Below are positions 12,788-15,585 of a DNA stretch of 15,585 nucleotides, one piece after another. The position numbers and the translations under genes are program-made. This DNA is from an uncultured Verrucomicrobiota bacterium. Lineage in GTDB: Bacteria; Verrucomicrobiota; Verrucomicrobiia; Chthoniobacterales; SZAS-18. The notes below the pieces were generated by a model. That model did not search any database. It had not been told where the DNA came from and was given only the letters and a program-made list of their open reading frames with translations. Where the stretch lies: positions 1-15,585 of the forward strand of contig CALMVM010000472.1 of assembly GCA_937873255.1 (NCBI GenBank), given 5' to 3'. Numbering within the stretch: the stretch's first letter is position 1; every line of letters begins with the position of its first letter.

Positions 12788-13115
12788 CCAGTTCGTCGGT
12801 TTCCCGCGCTTCCTGCCCCCGTCCTACGCGGCCTACGTGATCGAAGCGGCGGCGGTGGCCGCCGTGGGCGCGGTCGTGATCGTGGCGCGGGTGTCCTACC
12901 CGTTTGGGTTGTACCTTGGCAGTGTGGCCGTGGTGATGCTGGTGCAGTTCGCCGCGAACATGGCGCGGCGGCGTGACCTGATCCTGGACCTGCGCGACTC
13001 CGAACTGGTGCAGCACGGCTTGCGGCACGTTGATCCCACCGACGACGAGGCGAGCGAGAGCGCCGTCGGCGTGCTCACCAGCCGCGAGGAATTGATGCGG
13101 GTGTCTCGGATGTAG
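12750..13115 (+). CDS. Small two-helix membrane protein
   Basis: The 121-residue product has a basic start, two hydrophobic segments (about 29-47 and 51-71) and a charged, acidic C-terminal half of about 45 residues. No family is recognised. It overlaps the end of the coupling-protein fragment by 38 bp in a third frame, so the first residues (MPARKRRREF) may not be native; the gene may be the surviving part of something larger, or fused by the deletion that removed the coupling protein. A hydrophobic hairpin with a cytoplasmic tail would fit a small type IV secretion accessory subunit, but this is not shown by any motif. Confidence 0.55.
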   Translation: MPARKRRREFVHSQFVGFPRFLPPSYAAYVIEAAAVAAVGAVVIVARVSYPFGLYLGSVAVVMLVQFAANMARRRDLILDLRDSELVQHGLRHVDPTDDEASESAVGVLTSREELMRVSRM

Positions 13116-13196
13116 GGGAAAGATTTTGCTGCCTTCTGAAATCAGCAGGTAAATACAAAACCGCGCGGCGTTTCGTGCGGACGGTGTAAGCTGTCC

Positions 13197-13625
13197 TTGC
13201 TGACGGTGAACCCGCCGACTGCCACCACTTGTTCCGACCAGGACCATGTTGGCAGGCTTGCGGCCATCCTCTCGATCCAGCCCGACGATGCGACACCACT
13301 CACGCAGTTCAGTCCCGAGCAGCGGCGAGCCTACGAGTGGGCGATGGCATGGCTGCACGATTTCAATTTGGGCCGGATGCCCAAGCCGGATTTTTCCGAC
13401 GAGGTTCTTGGCCGGTTGAGCGACTACCACGAAACGCAGATGAACGAGCACTTCTCACGAAAGGAACCTGCCATCACACCCTTGCCGAAGCCCGACGACA
13501 AGCAACGTGAAGGAATGTCGCCTGACGATCCCTTGGCAGAATGGACGCAACGAATCCTTGCGGGAATGAAGCGCATGACCGAGGACCCGGAGTTTCGGGC
13601 GTCCATCGAGAAGCGCCTTTCCTGA
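13197..13625 (+). CDS. Hypothetical soluble protein
   Basis: The 142-residue protein is soluble and mostly polar, with FSPEQRRAYEWAMAWLHDFN in the middle and an acidic, helical end (EWTQRILAGMKRMTEDPEFR). I recognise no family. The start could be TTG 13197 or GTG 13206; a downstream ATG (13245) would remove 16 residues. It follows the membrane protein by about 80 bp, a gap with only a short TGCTG/CAGCA stem, and converges on the 13638-13946 minus-strand gene with 12 bp between stops. It appears coding by composition; its function is unknown. Confidence 0.65.
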   Translation: MLTVNPPTATTCSDQDHVGRLAAILSIQPDDATPLTQFSPEQRRAYEWAMAWLHDFNLGRMPKPDFSDEVLGRLSDYHETQMNEHFSRKEPAITPLPKPDDKQREGMSPDDPLAEWTQRILAGMKRMTEDPEFRASIEKRLS

Positions 13626-13637
13626 AAATACACCCGG

Positions 13638-13946
13638 CTAGGATTTCGGCCGCTTTCCGGAGGCCGGAACCGAAGTGACAGCAATCGAGGGTCTGAGGCT
13701 GCTACAAAACTTCGTAGCCGCTGCAATCTGCTCGTCAGTGCCGGTCACAGTAATCTTGGTTTGCCCAGTTTTCGAGTCGCGTTCTAGACTGCGCACGTCC
13801 ACATAAATCTTGCGGTCCCAGAGCTGCGTCTGAATGGGTCCAGTCTGGTCGTTGAGCGATGATCCAGGAGTGTGAAAAGACTTTTTCTGTCCCGCATCGC
13901 CCGTCTGGTCACCAAAGTGTCCTTTGCCGGAGGAAAAGCTGCTCAT
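13638..13946 (-). CDS. Hypothetical protein, second gene of a pair
   Basis: The 102-residue protein has a Gly/Ser/Gln-rich first third and a more ordered second part (about 42-85: KIYVDVRSLERDSKTGQTKI, then TVTGTDEQIAAATKF). This looks like a strand-rich fold, but I do not recognise it. Its ATG overlaps the stop of the upstream gene (ATGA at 13943-13946), so the two are translationally coupled. No signal peptide or membrane segment is seen. Being coupled to another unknown gene near ParA, it probably serves the same element function. Confidence 0.65.
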   Translation of the reverse strand: MSSFSSGKGHFGDQTGDAGQKKSFHTPGSSLNDQTGPIQTQLWDRKIYVDVRSLERDSKTGQTKITVTGTDEQIAAATKFCSSLRPSIAVTSVPASGKRPKS

Positions 13947-14674
13947 GATCCAGTTTGTTGTACCAGCTTGTCCTCAGCCAAGCCAGTGTTTTCCACCGGT
14001 GGGGTGACCGGCTGTTCGCCGCTGGTCGCTCTGGTAATTTCGTCGGATACCATCCTGCACGCGGTCCACAGATTGGTGAACAGGCGGTTGAGGTTTCCAA
14101 AAGCGTCTTCGGCGGTGTTCCCATAGGCCCAAAACGAGAGCATCAAATGCCGCCCCAAGCCCGGATCGTCGCTGGCCGAATCAAAAAGACTGTCCGACAC
14201 CCAATGTCCAGTCGAAATCGCCGTCTGGAGCGCAGCGGTAAGTGTAAAGCCAATCACCGCTTCGCCAGCCGATAGTTCTTGGTCCGTGTGTCGAAGGCTT
14301 GCCATCAAAGCGCCACAGAGCCAGTCGCTATGCTCCTGCGATGAATTCAGAGCCAAATTTCGGTACAGGATGAAAAGGCGTCCGTGTGTGCTCAGGTCCA
14401 AGGGCGAGTTCGCATCATGATGTGGCGCAGGCGGCCTGAAAGCGCAGTCGTTGGTTTCCAGGCTAGATTCAGGCCCGTTGATCCATTCCAGAAACGAGTA
14501 AAACGTCTGGACCGCTGGTTGATCCGCAAAAGGCCGGAAATCTTCGAGGGAAGTGCGGATGAGTTCAGGCTTCGATTTGAAATCCACGTGGCCGGTCTGG
14601 TTTGGCTCGGCAGCGCCGTAGGGATGCAAACGGGGTTGCGCGTAGGCCCGTTTGGCGTCGTAATAGACGATCAT
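13943..14674 (-). CDS. Hypothetical protein of mobile elements
   Basis: The 243-residue protein starts MIVYYDAKRAYAQPRLHPYG and continues with a Pro/Asp/Phe-rich N-terminal half (ADQPAVQTFYSFLEWINGPE) and a second half without membrane segments. The style resembles proteins I associate with ICE or plasmid maintenance regions, but I cannot name the family and claim no function. It is coupled to the 102-residue gene downstream. Its start overlaps the stop of a doubtful 70-residue frame (14671-14883), and the transcript would come from the hairpin-dense region upstream, which may therefore form its 5' leader. Confidence 0.75.
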   Translation of the reverse strand: MIVYYDAKRAYAQPRLHPYGAAEPNQTGHVDFKSKPELIRTSLEDFRPFADQPAVQTFYSFLEWINGPESSLETNDCAFRPPAPHHDANSPLDLSTHGRLFILYRNLALNSSQEHSDWLCGALMASLRHTDQELSAGEAVIGFTLTAALQTAISTGHWVSDSLFDSASDDPGLGRHLMLSFWAYGNTAEDAFGNLNRLFTNLWTACRMVSDEITRATSGEQPVTPPVENTGLAEDKLVQQTGS

Positions 14675-15219
14675 TTCGACAGTTCTAAACCGCGCACGCT
14701 CGGAGGTCCAGAATGCGACGAGAAAGCCAAGATCATGTGTTCGGTAGCGACATGATAATCGCCGGGGGAGGAGGTCTCCTCCCTGGCCGAAGCCCCAAGC
14801 GTCTTCGGCGCACCCACCTCAGCAGGGACACCCCGCAACTCCCCGTGCGCGGCCACCGCGCCGCGTACAAGAAAAATCTCCACCCTCCTCCGTCGGGTCG
14901 TATTTCTCTTGACCCGTCGCTTTATGTGGTCGCACCAAAAGTAAGGATGGGATTTCGCGGCGCGAAATCCTGTTTGGGAAACAGGCTTCCTCTACGGTGG
15001 TACTCCCCCACCCCGCCAGCGCCGGACTCCCGGCCTAATGCTGACCGTATAGCAAAAGGCTCAACCCCGTTCCGCTCGTTCGATGTCTCACGAGCTGCCC
15101 TCTTTACGATCCGGGAGCAGCACGTTCGCTGCAATCGCATCGACAAGCCGACGTTTCGGCTTGCCCTTGCCAGAATGGCACATTAGCATTTTGACAACTT
15201 AGCAAGTAAGCAACCTAAC
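14675..15219. other. Hairpin-dense non-coding region between the unknown gene pair and ParA
   Basis: About 545 bp without a convincing gene but with seven or more perfect inverted repeats. They are 14766-14783 (8-bp arms, 2-base loop), 14786-14809 (7, 10), 14847-14861 (6, 3), 14894-14916 (6, 11), 14950-14970 (9, 3), 14969-14985 (7, 3), 15021-15034 (5, 4) and 15144-15163 (8, 4). Three have 3-base loops and two abut. This is more structure than chance would give in GC-rich DNA, although GC content raises the background. Possible meanings: a structured RNA (minus strand, ahead of the 243-residue gene), a replication or transfer origin, or recombination sites. Open frames exist across it (14713-15186 plus; 14671-14883 minus) but look non-coding. 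Confidence 0.5.
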
Positions 15220-15221
15220 GT
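15191..15221 (+). promoter_or_regulatory. Possible parA promoter
   Basis: A perfect -35 hexamer TTGACA (15191-15196) lies about 24 bp upstream of the GTG start. A good -10 is not visible; TAACGT at 15216 has long spacing. The short ACTT-AGC-AAGT inverted repeat at 15198-15208 and the repeated AGCAA could be a binding site for ParA or its partner. Confidence 0.3.
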
Positions 15222-15585
15222 GTCTATCATTGCATTTATCAACGGCAAAGGCGGCAGCGGAAAAACCACGCTTTCCGTGTTGGTCGCGGCGTCGCTCGCA
15301 GAAGCAGGTCACCAAGTCACGTTGGCTGACACGGACCCTCAGGAAACGGCCACCCGCTGGTTGGCCGAGCGCGAAATGGGACCAATCAAACTCGCAGCCA
15401 AAGCAGCCGAGGGATTCACTCTGATCGACACTCCGCCAATTTTGAACAGCGCAGCCGTTGCCACGGCGATCCAGCGCGCCCGGCTGATCCTCTTGGTTTC
15501 GTCCCCGAGTCCTGCTGACCTATTTCCCGCCGCGGACACTGCCGCCCTGATAAAGAAATCGGGTGCGGAGTCCAAACCACGTCTG
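15220..15585 (+). CDS. parA: ParA-family ATPase (partial, 3' end beyond window)
   Basis: A GTG start at 15220 gives 122 residues up to the window edge. The N-terminus is directly a deviant Walker A, NGKGGSGKTT (about 8-17), then the Walker A' DTDPQETATRW (about 37-47) and Walker B FTLIDTPP (about 67-74). With no N-terminal HTH domain this is a small, type Ib-like or orphan ParA as found on plasmids and integrative elements. It moves or segregates element DNA with a ParB-like partner, which is not visible in this window. The translation of the first 20 residues and the three motifs make the family certain. The gene next downstream would help decide whether it is a partition pair. Confidence 0.92.
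   Translation, partial: MSIIAFINGKGGSGKTTLSVLVAASLAEAGHQVTLADTDPQETATRWLAEREMGPIKLAAKAAEGFTLIDTPPILNSAAVATAIQRARLILLVSSPSPADLFPAADTAALIKKSGAESKPRL

Noticed and set aside
12684..13451. A 255-codon minus-strand open frame
   Set aside because: His/Arg/Val-rich shadow of the small membrane protein and the next gene.
14671..14883. A 70-codon minus-strand open frame whose stop overlaps the start of the 243-residue gene
   Set aside because: The overlap could mean coupling, but the sequence contains two perfect hairpins and has no recognisable fold; too weak to call.
14713..15186. A 157-codon plus-strand open frame before ParA
   Set aside because: Overlaps many perfect hairpins and reads as Arg/Pro/Ser-rich low-quality sequence; no start signal. 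Kept as a possible refutation of the non-coding call.
1..15585. CRISPR arrays, tRNA or rRNA genes, and insertion sequences
   Set aside because: No regularly spaced repeats of CRISPR type, no tRNA-like cloverleaf noticed, no transposase motifs or terminal inverted repeats recognised by eye.

Overview
The window looks like part of a conjugative or mobilizable element (plasmid or ICE/island) from a GC-rich bacterium. The evidence is a MobF-type relaxase-helicase, a TraK/TraL/TraM-like gene set, the broken head of a VirD4/TraG coupling protein, a ParA-type ATPase running off the right edge, and cargo consisting of one defence cassette and two toxin-antitoxin type loci. The host cannot be fixed from sequence alone. 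The relaxase style and the general lack of clear Shine-Dalgarno sites would fit Verrucomicrobiota (Opitutales-like), but an environmental proteobacterium is equally possible. Treat taxonomy as a weak guess.

Left part. Three minus-strand genes (1-1713) form a compact operon: a sigma-70/ECF-like protein, a small coiled-coil-like protein, and an ImmA/IrrE-family zinc peptidase that leaves the window at its left edge. Across a promoter region (1714-1888) with an inverted repeat and a hairpin lies a plus-strand operon (1889-4700) encoding a tandem beta-grasp ubiquitin-like protein, an E2-like protein, a JAMM/JAB isopeptidase and an E1/ThiF-like activating enzyme. This is a complete ISG15-like (Bil/BilABCD) conjugation cassette. 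Homologous cassettes are known to tag phage structural proteins and protect against phage.

Middle part. A lone VbhA-like Fic antitoxin (minus, 4749-4961) with no Fic toxin beside it is followed by a small plus-strand ORF. Next come the MobF relaxase (minus, 5273-8071) and a divergent hipBA pair (8227-9798). The 150-bp relaxase/hipB spacer holds three TATGC-N8-RCATA-like operator boxes at an exact 27-bp pitch, so HipB may control both its own operon and the relaxase. A frameshifted coiled-coil gene follows.

Right part. After a gene-free stretch (about 10154-10471, possible oriT or binding region) come an HTH protein, a deviant-Walker ATPase and a membrane-anchored protein, in the order of IncP TraK-TraL-TraM or R388 StbABC. 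Then comes a coupling-protein gene broken exactly at its Walker A motif, a small membrane protein and a hypothetical protein. Two minus-strand genes of unknown function (13638-14674) face a hairpin-dense non-coding region (about 14760-15170), beyond which ParA begins.

Taken together, the window joins transfer functions, partitioning and phage defence. The least explained parts are the sigma/ImmA operon opposite Bil, the HipB operator array next to the relaxase, and the hairpin-dense region in front of ParA.
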